From Bacteroidales bacterium (GTDB taxonomy: Bacteria > Bacteroidota > Bacteroidia > Bacteroidales > WCHB1-69), in assembly GCA_024400635.1 (NCBI GenBank), contig JAKSMI010000005.1:142585-206584 (forward strand): a stretch of 64,000 bases of DNA, given 5' to 3'. The notes beneath the pieces were generated by a model, which saw only the letters and a program-made list of their open reading frames with translations, did no database searches and was not told where the DNA came from. This document shows, piece after piece, positions 53,948 through 63,929 of this stretch. The stretch's first letter is position 1. Each line of letters opens with the position of its first letter. Both the position numbers and the translations under genes were made by a program.

Positions 53948-55186
53948 GTGAAAAACAACTCTTTCAAGACGGCAAGCTTCATCGGACTTAGGTATTTGTT
54001 TTCCAAGAAAAAGCATAATATCATCAATCTGATTTCCATCATTTCAATGGTGGGCATCATGGTCAGTTCCGCCGCCTTGATTATCGTTCTATCCGTTTTC
54101 AACGGGATGGAGAACTTCGTTCGGCAAAGCTTCAACTCTTTTAATTCAGATTTTCAAATAGTTAAAAAAGAAGGGAAAAGTTTTTCCGTTGACAGCATTC
54201 CATTGGACGAATTACGGCAGTTGGAGGGTGTGGAAGCAGTTTACGAAGTGGTCGGCGACTGGGCGCTCATCACCTACGAAAAACGGCAGCAGCTGGTTGC
54301 CATCAAAGGTGTTTCAGACCAGTACATTCAAAAACGTGGCATTGACACCTTACTCATCGACGGCGAGGCTATACTCAGTTATGACAGCGTGCCTGCTGTC
54401 ATTTTAGGAGCCTCGGTAGCAGGAATGATTCAGCTTAATTTCAGAAGCCCCGCACCCGTGGAAATCTATTATCCCAAGCGCAATCTAAAGAACCTCTCCA
54501 ACCCGGCCACGGCTTTCAACAAGGGCAGGCTCATCCCCTCCGGAGTCTTTGCCTCCTACACCGAATACGATGCTCAATACATTTTCATCCCCATTGCCTT
54601 CGCCCGCGAAATGATGGATTATGAAAACGAACTCACTTCGGTGGAAATTCAAGTCAAAGATGAAAAATACTATTCTGAATTAAGTGATAAATTTACAAAA
54701 ATCATTGGAAATCAACACATTGTAAAAAACAAATATCAGCAAGAAGAATTATTGTACAAGACAATGAAATCCGAAAAACTGATAGTATTTGTCATTTTAG
54801 CATTCATATTGATTGTCGCAAGTTTCAACATCATTGGCACCTTGGCAATGCTGATCATTGAAAAGAAGGAAGACTTGCGCGTGCTGACGGCATTAGGAGC
54901 AAACAAGTCTCTGATTCGACGGATATTCCTCGTACAAGGCTCGTTTGTGTCATTGTTTGGCGGCATGGTCGGTTTATTACTTGGCGCGCTCATCTGTTTC
55001 TTACAGCAGAGTTTCCACTTTGTCAAACTCGGTGATGGCAGCGCCAACTATCTGATGAACTACTATCCTGTTGAGATGCATGCCTCTGACTTTATCATTG
55101 TCTTTATTACAATATTAATAATCAGCATTTTAACATCATACATTCCTATTCGTCAGATTAAAAAGTTAGTCTTAGGGAACAAATAA
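53948..55186 (+). CDS. LolE/FtsX-type ABC transporter permease
   Basis: 412-aa permease with a GTG start one base after rbfA. It has four transmembrane helices: one near the N-terminus (about 24-48), a large periplasmic MacB_PCD-type domain (about 50-270), then three C-terminal FtsX helices (about 275-300, 325-350, 375-395). The segment AMLIIEKKEDLRVLTALGANKSLIRRIF is the coupling helix region typical of LolC/LolE. It probably extracts lipoproteins with the LolD-like ATPase at 40351. Confidence 0.88.
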   Translation: MKNNSFKTASFIGLRYLFSKKKHNIINLISIISMVGIMVSSAALIIVLSVFNGMENFVRQSFNSFNSDFQIVKKEGKSFSVDSIPLDELRQLEGVEAVYEVVGDWALITYEKRQQLVAIKGVSDQYIQKRGIDTLLIDGEAILSYDSVPAVILGASVAGMIQLNFRSPAPVEIYYPKRNLKNLSNPATAFNKGRLIPSGVFASYTEYDAQYIFIPIAFAREMMDYENELTSVEIQVKDEKYYSELSDKFTKIIGNQHIVKNKYQQEELLYKTMKSEKLIVFVILAFILIVASFNIIGTLAMLIIEKKEDLRVLTALGANKSLIRRIFLVQGSFVSLFGGMVGLLLGALICFLQQSFHFVKLGDGSANYLMNYYPVEMHASDFIIVFITILIISILTSYIPIRQIKKLVLGNK

Positions 55187-55194
55187 ATACGATT

Positions 55195-57522
55195 ATGAAG
55201 CGAATTTTGATTTTCCTGCTTTCATTCGCATTCATGCTGACGGCACAAGCTCAGGTTGGCATAGGACAATTCCGCGACCATTTGGCAAACAACCGTTTCT
55301 ATTCGGTAGCAGTTTCTAACGATTACATTTACGTGGCAGCACAGCACAGCATTTCCTATCTATCTAAAAGCCAAGCTGATGCATGGGACTTTTCATTTTC
55401 AAAATGGTCTAAGACCAATGGACTTTCGGATGTTGAGATTGCCAAAATCGCCTGCGGCGGAAAGAAGAACAGCCTGGTAATAGCCTACATGAACGGCAAT
55501 ATAGACATCATCAACGGTGACGAATTGTACAATGTCCCTGATGTGAAAAACAAACAAATCAATGGTTCTAAGCAGGTGCGGCAAATTCGTTTTTCAGGAA
55601 ACAACTGTTACCTCATCTACTCTTTCGGTACAGTGATTTTAGATTTGAATACTTTTCTGGTTAAAGACACCTGGTATTCAGGACATGATGCTGAATTGTC
55701 ATTTTACGACTTTGCCGAAACCGATGGAAAATACTATATGGCCACAAGTCAAGGCGTTTTCAGCATAGAGAACAACAACCATTCCGTTGCCGATTTTTCC
55801 GTTTGGAATAAAGAAAACGAACTTGCCCATCAAGAATTCAACATTTTGTCCGTATTTCAAGGCAAAGTCTATGCCAACCGACATTCATTTCGAGAAAGCA
55901 CCGGTAGTCAAGAACGGATTTTAGACTCGGTTTTTGTCTTGGAGAATGGACATTGGCATTATCAAGCATTTGAAATTGAAGAATTGAAAACGATGGAAGC
56001 GACGGAAAGTGAATTGCTGTTGACCAATTGGCAGAATTTTGTCGCGTATGATGGACAAAATTCCGATTCATGGGGCATATACGAAGGTGGCAGGTTGCCG
56101 AATTTGGTTGCGGGAGCCATAGACCGAGATTTTGTTTGGCTCTGTGACAGGGATAACGGCTTATGGATGTGTCATCGGCCAACGGGCAGCATCAAACTCA
56201 TTGAAGAGGACGGTCCCTTTTCGAATCAGGTTTTCAATTTGAGTTGTGAACATGGTGTGCTGGCTGCAGTCCCTGGCGGTTACAACATTTACGCCCCTGC
56301 CTATCTCGATCCGGCCTGCAGTTTCTTTTCTGGCAACAAATGGAGTTACACCACAGATTTTCAATACATTCCATTTTCCCACGACATGATTAACGTTGCC
56401 GTTTGCCCCATCGACCCCACCATCAGCTATGTCGCATCATGGGGATGCGGCCTATACAAGTGCGTCGACGGCAAAGTGGTGGCCCATTACGATGAAAACA
56501 ACAGCACGCTGAAAGTATGCAACAACGGAATGATTTTCGTTTCGGGACTAAGCTTTGACGCCTATGGAAATCTGTGGGTTACCAACACCAACTCGCCGAC
56601 CACAATTAACGTATTGAAAACCGATGGCACATGGAAAGCCATGACAAAGTTAGCATCGCAAGGTGACGAAGACGTTGCCCAGTACATTTACGTTGACTCC
56701 AGAGGTTTCAAATGGATTACATTTCCAAGAAATGCCAGCTCTTCACATTCGCTATGCGTTTTTTACGACAACAACACGATAGACAACCCCAACGATGATG
56801 TTCTAAGGGCTGTCAATATGAATGTCAATGCGCACGTGGAAACATCTTCCGTAAAATGCATTACCGAAGATAAAGATGGCGAAATGTGGATTGGCACCAA
56901 CAAAGGCATCAAGGTGATTTACAACCCGGCGAAAGTCTTTGACGGCACGGCCCTGCCTCAGAACATCCTTTTGGAGCAAGGAGGATACACATCGGTATTG
57001 CTTGAATTTGAAGAAATCACGAGCATCGCGGTGGATGGAGCAAACCGCAAATGGATAAGCACCGCCAAGGCCGGTGCCTTTTTGATGAACGAAAGCGGCA
57101 CCGAAGAAATACTGCATCTCACCGCCGAAAACTCATCCCTACTGTCGAATGTCGTTTATGACATTGCCATCGACGGCATTACGGGCGAAGTGTTTTTCGC
57201 CACCGACAAAGGCTTGTGCTCCTACCGGGGCACTGCCTCCGAAGGTAGGGAAGACTATTCCGAGGTAAGCGTATTCCCCAATCCGGTTCATTCCGGTTAT
57301 AGTGGTCCCATTGCCGTCAATGGACTGATGGAGAATTCGTTTTGCAAAGTCGTAGATGCTGCGGGGAACCTTATCTGGCAAGGCTATGCCAAGGGTGGCC
57401 AATTGATTTGGGACGGCAAGGATTTCAAGGGTCGACGCCCCGCCACAGGCGTATTCTTCGTTTTTGCTTCTGACAAGACAGGCAAGCAAAAAAAAGTAGC
57501 CAAACTTCTGTTTATCAACTAA
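55195..57522 (+). CDS. porZ: Type IX secretion component PorZ
   Basis: 775 aa, equal in size to Porphyromonas PorZ. A signal peptide (about 1-20) leads into IGQFRDHLANNRFYSVAVSNDYIYVAA and two seven-bladed-propeller-like regions with SYLSKxxG and GEMWIGTNKGI-type blades. The C-terminus is a T9SS-type domain (about 690-775) beginning VFPNPVHSGYSGP. PorZ sits on the cell surface as part of the attachment complex that links cargo to anionic lipopolysaccharide. The gene lies between the LolE-type permease and recO. Confidence 0.92.
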   Translation: MKRILIFLLSFAFMLTAQAQVGIGQFRDHLANNRFYSVAVSNDYIYVAAQHSISYLSKSQADAWDFSFSKWSKTNGLSDVEIAKIACGGKKNSLVIAYMNGNIDIINGDELYNVPDVKNKQINGSKQVRQIRFSGNNCYLIYSFGTVILDLNTFLVKDTWYSGHDAELSFYDFAETDGKYYMATSQGVFSIENNNHSVADFSVWNKENELAHQEFNILSVFQGKVYANRHSFRESTGSQERILDSVFVLENGHWHYQAFEIEELKTMEATESELLLTNWQNFVAYDGQNSDSWGIYEGGRLPNLVAGAIDRDFVWLCDRDNGLWMCHRPTGSIKLIEEDGPFSNQVFNLSCEHGVLAAVPGGYNIYAPAYLDPACSFFSGNKWSYTTDFQYIPFSHDMINVAVCPIDPTISYVASWGCGLYKCVDGKVVAHYDENNSTLKVCNNGMIFVSGLSFDAYGNLWVTNTNSPTTINVLKTDGTWKAMTKLASQGDEDVAQYIYVDSRGFKWITFPRNASSSHSLCVFYDNNTIDNPNDDVLRAVNMNVNAHVETSSVKCITEDKDGEMWIGTNKGIKVIYNPAKVFDGTALPQNILLEQGGYTSVLLEFEEITSIAVDGANRKWISTAKAGAFLMNESGTEEILHLTAENSSLLSNVVYDIAIDGITGEVFFATDKGLCSYRGTASEGREDYSEVSVFPNPVHSGYSGPIAVNGLMENSFCKVVDAAGNLIWQGYAKGGQLIWDGKDFKGRRPATGVFFVFASDKTGKQKKVAKLLFIN

Positions 57523-57529
57523 TTGAAAT

Positions 57530-58258
57530 ATGTTCGTTTCATCAAAAGCATTTGTGCTGAAGAAAACGCAATTCGATGAGAAAGGCGTGGTGCTGAAATT
57601 GTTTACCGAAAAATACGGCACACAGTCTTTCGTGATGAGAAACGCCTTTTCCGCCGCCAACCGAAGACTTTTGCCACTCTTCTCCCCTCTTTCTCTGGTC
57701 GAGATACAATTTGATGACCGCAAACTCAACCAGATGATGTACATCAAGGAGGTAATCTGCTATTTTCACTATCGAAACATTCCTTACGACATTGCCAAAA
57801 GCAGCCTGCTGTTTTTCTATTGCGAGTTACTGTATCGTTTGCTATACGAAAGCGCCGCCGACCAAAAGCTGTACGATTTTGTCGAGCGGGAACTGATGGC
57901 TTTGGATGATGCGGAACAAGTCCGTCCTGACAGTCATCTAAGATTTATGATGCAGTTATCCAGAATATTAGGCTTTGCTCCCATTGACAATTACAACGAA
58001 AAGGAATGTTATTTTTCCATTCAACATTCTTCATTCATCAATTATCGGATTGACGAAGAAGACACCTTGCCAGCAGAAACAAGTTTGATTCTGCATCGGC
58101 TAATGAATGGCGACTTAGAAAAGCCAGCGCCCAAATCAACTCGTAATCAACTGTTAAATAGCCTTATACGATTTTTTATGCTGCATAATGAGCAGATTAG
58201 AAAAATGGAATCCGTTAAAGTATTGGCTGAAATATCGGAAGGGCTGTCTGGCCTTTAA
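57530..58258 (+). CDS. recO: DNA repair protein RecO
   Basis: 242-aa recombination mediator that loads RecA with RecR. The N-terminal OB fold (KAFVLKKTQFDEKGVVLKLFTEKYG) and helical C-terminal domain are recognisable; zinc cysteines found in some RecO proteins are absent, as in other Bacteroidota. It starts seven bases after porZ and ends the rbfA-recO run. Confidence 0.93.
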   Translation: MFVSSKAFVLKKTQFDEKGVVLKLFTEKYGTQSFVMRNAFSAANRRLLPLFSPLSLVEIQFDDRKLNQMMYIKEVICYFHYRNIPYDIAKSSLLFFYCELLYRLLYESAADQKLYDFVERELMALDDAEQVRPDSHLRFMMQLSRILGFAPIDNYNEKECYFSIQHSSFINYRIDEEDTLPAETSLILHRLMNGDLEKPAPKSTRNQLLNSLIRFFMLHNEQIRKMESVKVLAEISEGLSGL

Positions 58259-58364
58259 GTTTTTTTATGATTTTGTAAATTCCTCATATCAAATCACATA
58301 TAAGAAAAGTACTTTTCATCGCTAAAAATGCATACGTCCATTGCTGTATGTCAATATTTTTTTG

Positions 58365-58372
58365 TATTTTTG
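58365..58372 (+). promoter_or_regulatory. Adhesin gene promoter, -7 element
   Basis: TATTTTTG followed by C, with a TTG at 58341-58343 about 21 bases upstream. It lies 58 bases before the chosen ATG and decides that start. Confidence 0.65.
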
Positions 58373-58430
58373 CTACCCATTTTTTAGAATGAATTATTCA
58401 ACTTTTATTATTAACCAAATTTTATTATCT

Positions 58431-61400
58431 ATGAAAAAACTTTTGACATTAGTAGCCATGTTGCTGGCACTGACATTTGTCGGCAAGGCTCAAAATTTGT
58501 TGGAAGCAGGCTTCGAAAATGGTTATCCTGAAGGTTGGTCTTATGTGAACAACTCTACCAGCGAAGAACCCGAAGACTGGACTATTTACATTGGACCTTC
58601 GCACAGTGGTGCCCATGCCATGTATTCCTTGTCTGCTGAAATCGAACCAGACAACTGGTTGATTACGCCAGCTATCACACTGCCTCAGACTGGCACATAC
58701 CAGTTGTCATTCTGGGTACGCGCTTACGCAGCTGGATATTCCGCAGAACATTATGGAATTTACGTAAGCACCAGCGATGATCCAACAGACGTTGAAGCAT
58801 ATCAATTGCTTCCCGGCACAAGCGAAGTGACACTTGACACTACCTTATGGAGAAATGAAGTTCATTCTTTGAACGCCTATCTTGGCCAAACCATCTACCT
58901 CGCAATCAGACACTTTGATTGCACAGACCAAGCTTACCTCATTGTTGACGATTTCACCGTTGGCACACCTGTGACCACTCCTTTCTTAGGCGGTACAACA
59001 TCTTTAATTTATGCTCCCACACCCGTTGACACTGCCAATGCCACCGTTCAGCGTTTTTATGCTTCTGGTATGAACCTGACTGGCAACGTTACCATTAGCA
59101 CGCAAGCCAACTCACAATACAAAATCTCCCGCAACGACTCTGCAGACTTCACCTCTACCATCACCCTGACCACTACCAACGGTGTATTGGCTGCTACTCC
59201 TATTTATGTTCAATTTACTCCAACCACCACTGGTCCTATCGAAGAAGAAATCACCATTGCTTCCGCAGGTGCTGATTCTAAAATCGTTAGCGTTAAAGGT
59301 TATGGTATCGAATGCGGCACACATCAGACAATTGATTGGTTTGAAAATTTCGCAAGTGAAGCATTCCCACCGGCTTGCTGGTCACAGATTATCAACGACC
59401 ACCATCACTACTACGACGAAACTGGTCAAGACCGTGGTGAAAAGTACACTTGGTATGGTTCCAGCCAATCCGCTGCAGTCATCGGTGATGACGACGCAAA
59501 CCAAGACGAACATTTGATTTCTCCCACTTTCAACTTCACCGATGTTGAAGACGCACTTGAATTGCATTTCGGAGTAAGAACTAACCCAACCATTCCTGCT
59601 TTGATTGAAGGTAAGGTTAGATTCTTTGTAAACATCAGCACTGACGGCGGTACCAACTGGAACACCATTTGGAACTTCGCCAGCATCCGCGAAGAAATGG
59701 CTTCTACTTGGCAAGGTTGGGATGATCCAGCTTATCCTGTAGCCATCAATATGGATCCATACATTGGCATGGACAATATCGTATTTGATTTCATTTACCA
59801 GGCCGACACTTTGGCTGCTGACCAAATTATCATTTCCGATGTAAAATTCAGCAACTTTGCAGATCCTCGTTTCGCAGTTTTAGCTGATGACACAATGAAC
59901 TTGTTCTCATACCTCGGAGACCCTGTTGCGAACGAAATCACTGTCGTTGGCCACAACTTGACTCAGAATATCACTGTTACAACCACAGCTCCTTTCGAAG
60001 TATCCACTAACGAAGTTAATGGATATTCAAGTTCTGTTTCAATGCCCGCCATCGGTGGTCAGCTCTATGTTCGTTACAACCCAACGACTGCCACTTCCGC
60101 AACTGGTTCTGTTGTTATCACTGGTACTTATTCAAACGCCACCAGCGAATATAATGACACAACTTTCGTTAAGACCATCGTTCTCAACGGTGATGCTTAC
60201 GACTGCTCAACCATTGAGATTCCTTTCGTTCAAGGATTTGAATCACCGAAAGATTCTGTTTTAGCTCCCAATACTACTGAATACTGCTGGAGCACCATCA
60301 AGGTCAACAATCGCGACCGTCAGAACGACATGATCAACTCTGAAGATTATGCATACGATGGATATCAAGCATTCCGCTTCTCTTCAAGCAAATACAATGC
60401 TCAGGGCATCTATGATGAATATCTGATTTCTCCTGAATTGAATGCCACCGAAGCCATGATGGTTATGTTCAACTATGCTAATGCTACCGCACTGAAAGAC
60501 GAAACTTTCTGCGTTGGTTATTCAACCACAGGCAACGACATCTCCGATTTCGTTTGGGAAAATGACATCGTCAACGCTGGCAACACGGATTGGCAGCTCT
60601 ATCGCAACACCAACGTTCCAGCAAACGTTAAATATGTTGCCGTCCACTACAAATCATCTTTCAAGGCATACTTATATATTGATAATTTCATTGTTAGATA
60701 TGTTCCTACCTGCTTGTTCCCTGTAGAATTGAAAGCTACGGCCACAACTCAGAACACTGCTGACGTAGAATGGACAGCCGGCGGTAACGAAACCAGCTGG
60801 GAAATCGCTTACGGCGTTGCTCCTTTGGACTTTAACGCCGCTACAACTCAAATCGTTAGTGCTACCGACACCACTTTGTCAGGTTTGACAGCCAACACTC
60901 ATTACCAGATGCAAGTTCGCGCTATCTGCTCTGAAAGCGATAGCAGCGAATGGTCTGAAGTTCTTGATTTCTGGACCACAACCGTTCCCGCAACTCTACC
61001 TTACACTCAGACTTTTGAAGACAATGACGCTGACCGTGCCAACTGGGTATTGGTTAACGGAAACCAAGCCAACAAATTCGCTTATTTGACCATTCCAGCA
61101 TCTACTTCTGGCAAAGGTTTGGCCGTTACTAAAAATGGCATTGAAAACCTTTATCTGACTCAGATTAACGACTCTACCATCACTTCTTCATACAGCACAG
61201 TATGGGCTTATCGTGACATCGAATTCCCTGAAACTACAGAATACGGTTTCCAACTTACTTTGAATTGGAAATGCTTCGGTGAAGTTGATTATGACTTTGG
61301 CGAATTATTCATCGGTAATGCCACAGAAGTTACCAACTTCGACAGAAATGAAAATCATCCTCACTTCATTGATGTTAACGAAACTCATTATACACCTGCC

Positions 61401-62864
61401 GGTTTGACCAAGTTAGGTCGTTTCGTTGGCCAGTCCACCATGCAAAGCGCCGCATACGTTATTCCAGCTGAAGACGTTGCCGGTTCCGTAAAACGTATCT
61501 ATTTCTTATGGACCAACGACTCTTTGAGCGGTGCTGAAACTCCTCTTGCCATTGACAACATCAACATTAAAATTCCTGTGTTCGCAACTATCGTAGGTGT
61601 TGTTAGAAGAGCTTCCAACCAAGAACCCATTGCTAATGCCAAGGTTGTCATTGCATCAGACAATGGTTTCTCTTACACCACTTATTCTGACGCCCAAGGT
61701 GCTTACACTTTCGAAAACATTGTTGCCGCAAGCTATAACTACACAGCTACTGCCAATGGTTATCAAGAAGCTACCGGCAGCTTCGCACCTCAACAGGCCG
61801 GCACCATGACTGTCAACATCGACATGAACGCAGAACCTTGTGCTATCATTCCTGCTAACCCAGCATACGAAATCGAAGACGACAATATGATTATCACTTG
61901 GGAAGGCGTTGAAGGTGGTACTATGACACAATGCAATGGTAATTTAGCTTCATACATCGGCACAGGTGAATCTGGTAACTTTGGTTGCTACCACTTGTTC
62001 AAACCCTCTGACCTCGTTGGTTTCAATGGCGGTACTATCGACAAAGTTTCCATCTATGTCAACACTGAACCAGCTTACGCTAATTACGTAATCCGTATTT
62101 GGGTTGGTGGCAACAGCGACATTCAAGATGAAGATAACTTCGGTCCCGCTTCTTCTGTCCCCACTTATGAACAAGTAATTAATCCAGAAGAAGTTGTAAT
62201 GAATGCTTGGACAGAAATCACTTTGGATCAGCCATTCCTCATCAACGGCAACCAGCTGTTATGGGTTGGTTACAATGCAGATTGGGTTGCACCAGATGAT
62301 GAATTCCCATGCGGCGTAACTGGCGACCACACCAATGGTATTGGTAATGTTATGCACTTCGAAAGCTCAGACGAATGGACATCATTGTCTAACTTACAAG
62401 CCTCATTGCGCTACAACTGGGCTATCAAAGCCAACGTTGTTCCTCCTGTTGTAACCTATGCGGTTTATGAAGATGGTGAACTTATCGAAGACGGTATTAC
62501 TGATCCTGAATATGTTGTATCACCTTACGATTTAAGCGCTTGCTACACTATTGCAACCACTTGCGAAAACGGTGAAATTTCAGATCAAACTGGCTGCGTA
62601 ACTCCTGTAAGCATTGAAAATGTAGAAAGCGAAGTTGCTTCATTCGAAGTTTATCCTAACCCTGCTACCGAAGTTGTTACCGTTTCTTCTTCTTTGAATG
62701 CAAAAGAAGTTCAGGTTCTCAACTACCTTGGCCAGGTTATTTACACTCAGACTGTAAGCAGCAACGTATTCACATTGAACGTGGCTAATTATGCTGATGG
62801 CGTTTACTTCATCCGCCTCGTTGGTGATGACACTATCGCTACTCAGAAACTTGTTAAGAAATAA
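58431..62864 (+). CDS. Large T9SS-secreted multidomain adhesin-like protein
   Basis: 1477 aa. Signal peptide (MKKLLTLVAMLLALTFVGKA), then alternating cleaved-adhesin-type jelly rolls (about 21-175, 296-480, 597-765, 856-1050) and beta-sandwich linkers, an FN3 domain (about 766-855), a carboxypeptidase-regulatory-like domain (about 1052-1140), a further beta domain and a type A T9SS sorting domain (about 1400-1477, VYPNPATEVV... to QKLVKK). No protease active site is seen, so binding or surface-layer roles are likely. Its narrow choice of codons (many AAC, GTT, ACT) suggests high expression. An in-frame Met at 58341 is upstream of the promoter and is rejected as start. Confidence 0.88.
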   Translation: MKKLLTLVAMLLALTFVGKAQNLLEAGFENGYPEGWSYVNNSTSEEPEDWTIYIGPSHSGAHAMYSLSAEIEPDNWLITPAITLPQTGTYQLSFWVRAYAAGYSAEHYGIYVSTSDDPTDVEAYQLLPGTSEVTLDTTLWRNEVHSLNAYLGQTIYLAIRHFDCTDQAYLIVDDFTVGTPVTTPFLGGTTSLIYAPTPVDTANATVQRFYASGMNLTGNVTISTQANSQYKISRNDSADFTSTITLTTTNGVLAATPIYVQFTPTTTGPIEEEITIASAGADSKIVSVKGYGIECGTHQTIDWFENFASEAFPPACWSQIINDHHHYYDETGQDRGEKYTWYGSSQSAAVIGDDDANQDEHLISPTFNFTDVEDALELHFGVRTNPTIPALIEGKVRFFVNISTDGGTNWNTIWNFASIREEMASTWQGWDDPAYPVAINMDPYIGMDNIVFDFIYQADTLAADQIIISDVKFSNFADPRFAVLADDTMNLFSYLGDPVANEITVVGHNLTQNITVTTTAPFEVSTNEVNGYSSSVSMPAIGGQLYVRYNPTTATSATGSVVITGTYSNATSEYNDTTFVKTIVLNGDAYDCSTIEIPFVQGFESPKDSVLAPNTTEYCWSTIKVNNRDRQNDMINSEDYAYDGYQAFRFSSSKYNAQGIYDEYLISPELNATEAMMVMFNYANATALKDETFCVGYSTTGNDISDFVWENDIVNAGNTDWQLYRNTNVPANVKYVAVHYKSSFKAYLYIDNFIVRYVPTCLFPVELKATATTQNTADVEWTAGGNETSWEIAYGVAPLDFNAATTQIVSATDTTLSGLTANTHYQMQVRAICSESDSSEWSEVLDFWTTTVPATLPYTQTFEDNDADRANWVLVNGNQANKFAYLTIPASTSGKGLAVTKNGIENLYLTQINDSTITSSYSTVWAYRDIEFPETTEYGFQLTLNWKCFGEVDYDFGELFIGNATEVTNFDRNENHPHFIDVNETHYTPAGLTKLGRFVGQSTMQSAAYVIPAEDVAGSVKRIYFLWTNDSLSGAETPLAIDNINIKIPVFATIVGVVRRASNQEPIANAKVVIASDNGFSYTTYSDAQGAYTFENIVAASYNYTATANGYQEATGSFAPQQAGTMTVNIDMNAEPCAIIPANPAYEIEDDNMIITWEGVEGGTMTQCNGNLASYIGTGESGNFGCYHLFKPSDLVGFNGGTIDKVSIYVNTEPAYANYVIRIWVGGNSDIQDEDNFGPASSVPTYEQVINPEEVVMNAWTEITLDQPFLINGNQLLWVGYNADWVAPDDEFPCGVTGDHTNGIGNVMHFESSDEWTSLSNLQASLRYNWAIKANVVPPVVTYAVYEDGELIEDGITDPEYVVSPYDLSACYTIATTCENGEISDQTGCVTPVSIENVESEVASFEVYPNPATEVVTVSSSLNAKEVQVLNYLGQVIYTQTVSSNVFTLNVANYADGVYFIRLVGDDTIATQKLVKK

Positions 62865-62884
62865 TCTTCTTGATAAGAAATCAT

Positions 62885-62914
62885 AAAAAAGAGCGGCATT
62901 TGCCGCTCTTTTTT
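62885..62914. terminator. Bidirectional terminator after adhesin and NlpC/P60 genes
   Basis: 14-bp perfect stem (62885-62898 with 62901-62914) with A-run and T-run ends. Its right end touches the stop codon of the convergent NlpC/P60 gene. Confidence 0.93.
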
Positions 62915-63726
62915 TATTTATGAACAATCAAACGTTGTCCCTCCCTAATTAGATCGGATCGCAACTTATTCCACTTCTTCAGGTTGGCCACAGTGGTGTG
63001 GTACTTACGCGAAATACTGGACAGTGTTTCGCCTTTTTTTACTTTATGATATTTTATCGTGGATGATGGCTGAGCCGGCTTCGATAACACTTGGGCTGTC
63101 TTTTCAACTTTCTCCAACTCCTGCTGAACGAATTCCGATGACAATTCAAGCGTATCTATAAAAATGGTATCATTGGGCAACACGAGACTTTTGCCAGCCG
63201 CATCGCAATCCAAAATACGTCGAGCGCCCTTATAACGGTTTACATAGCCAGGAGCCGCCGAATGGTCAACCCGAATGCCCGTGTTGAAATTCTCGGCATG
63301 AATGAAACGAAAATTATGATCAGCATCAATATCGCTTTCCACTACGATACCCACATGGCCTACAGAATGATTGTTTCGTGAGAAAAACACCAAATCCCCC
63401 ACCCTAATATCTTCGCGTTCAATTTTCTTTCCAAGCAAAATCTGTTCACTGGAACTGCGTGGAAGCGTTATTCCAAATTTTCCATAACAATGATAGACGA
63501 AACCGGAACAATCAAAAAAATCTGGACCAGCCGCTCCGTATTTATACCTCGCAATCGGGATTTTCTGATAGGCATAGTTGACAATGGAATCTATCGTCGG
63601 ACAGTGACTTTTAACAGCATATTCTTCAACATAGGCTTTATTTTCAGAAGTACCTACAGGATTGTCTTGGGCAAGCAGGGGCATCGTTGCCATAACGGTA
63701 GAAAGCGTGATGAGCATCTTTTTCAT
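62914..63726 (-). CDS. Secreted NlpC/P60 peptidoglycan hydrolase with LysM domain
   Basis: 270 aa. Signal peptide (about 1-20, ending LLAQ), an NlpC/P60 domain with the catalytic triad C73 (DCSGFVYHCYG), H124 (GHVGIV) and H143 (FIHAENF), a linker, and a C-terminal LysM domain (about 222-266, YHKVKKGETLSSISRKYHTTV). It cleaves stem peptides in peptidoglycan. The start at 63726 (MKKMLITLS) is chosen because the promoter lies directly upstream; the frame extends further to 63921 without support. Confidence 0.92.
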   Translation of the reverse strand: MKKMLITLSTVMATMPLLAQDNPVGTSENKAYVEEYAVKSHCPTIDSIVNYAYQKIPIARYKYGAAGPDFFDCSGFVYHCYGKFGITLPRSSSEQILLGKKIEREDIRVGDLVFFSRNNHSVGHVGIVVESDIDADHNFRFIHAENFNTGIRVDHSAAPGYVNRYKGARRILDCDAAGKSLVLPNDTIFIDTLELSSEFVQQELEKVEKTAQVLSKPAQPSSTIKYHKVKKGETLSSISRKYHTTVANLKKWNKLRSDLIREGQRLIVHK

Positions 63727-63745
63727 AGTAAAACCGATTAGGCGG

Positions 63746-63753
63746 CAAAGGTA
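63746..63753 (-). promoter_or_regulatory. NlpC/P60 gene promoter, -7 element
   Basis: Minus-strand TACCTTTG followed by C, 20 bases upstream of the ATG at 63726. Confidence 0.6.
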
Positions 63754-63910
63754 CATAAATTTTGAAAAAAAATGCCATTTCATCTTCCAATTAATGAAGG
63801 AAATCAAGAATATAATCTGAGAATTATATCCATTATCACAAATAACACTCTCATTATTAGAAAGATAAGAAAAAAATATAAAATTCTGCTTTCCCTTTAA
63901 AAAAATATTG

Positions 63911-63918
63911 TATTTTTG
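63911..63918 (+). promoter_or_regulatory. tRNA-fMet promoter, -7 element
   Basis: TATTTTTG followed by CA, 12 bases before the mature 5' end of the tRNA. Confidence 0.65.
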
Positions 63919-63929
63919 CAATGCAATAT

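Noticed and set aside
58341..58430. 30-residue extension before the adhesin signal peptide
   Set aside because: It starts upstream of the -7 element at 58365 and would hide a standard signal peptide beginning at 58431.
63727..63921. 65-residue extension before the NlpC/P60 signal peptide
   Set aside because: It covers the promoter at 63746-63753 and AT-rich leader sequence; the signal peptide begins at the ATG at 63724-63726.
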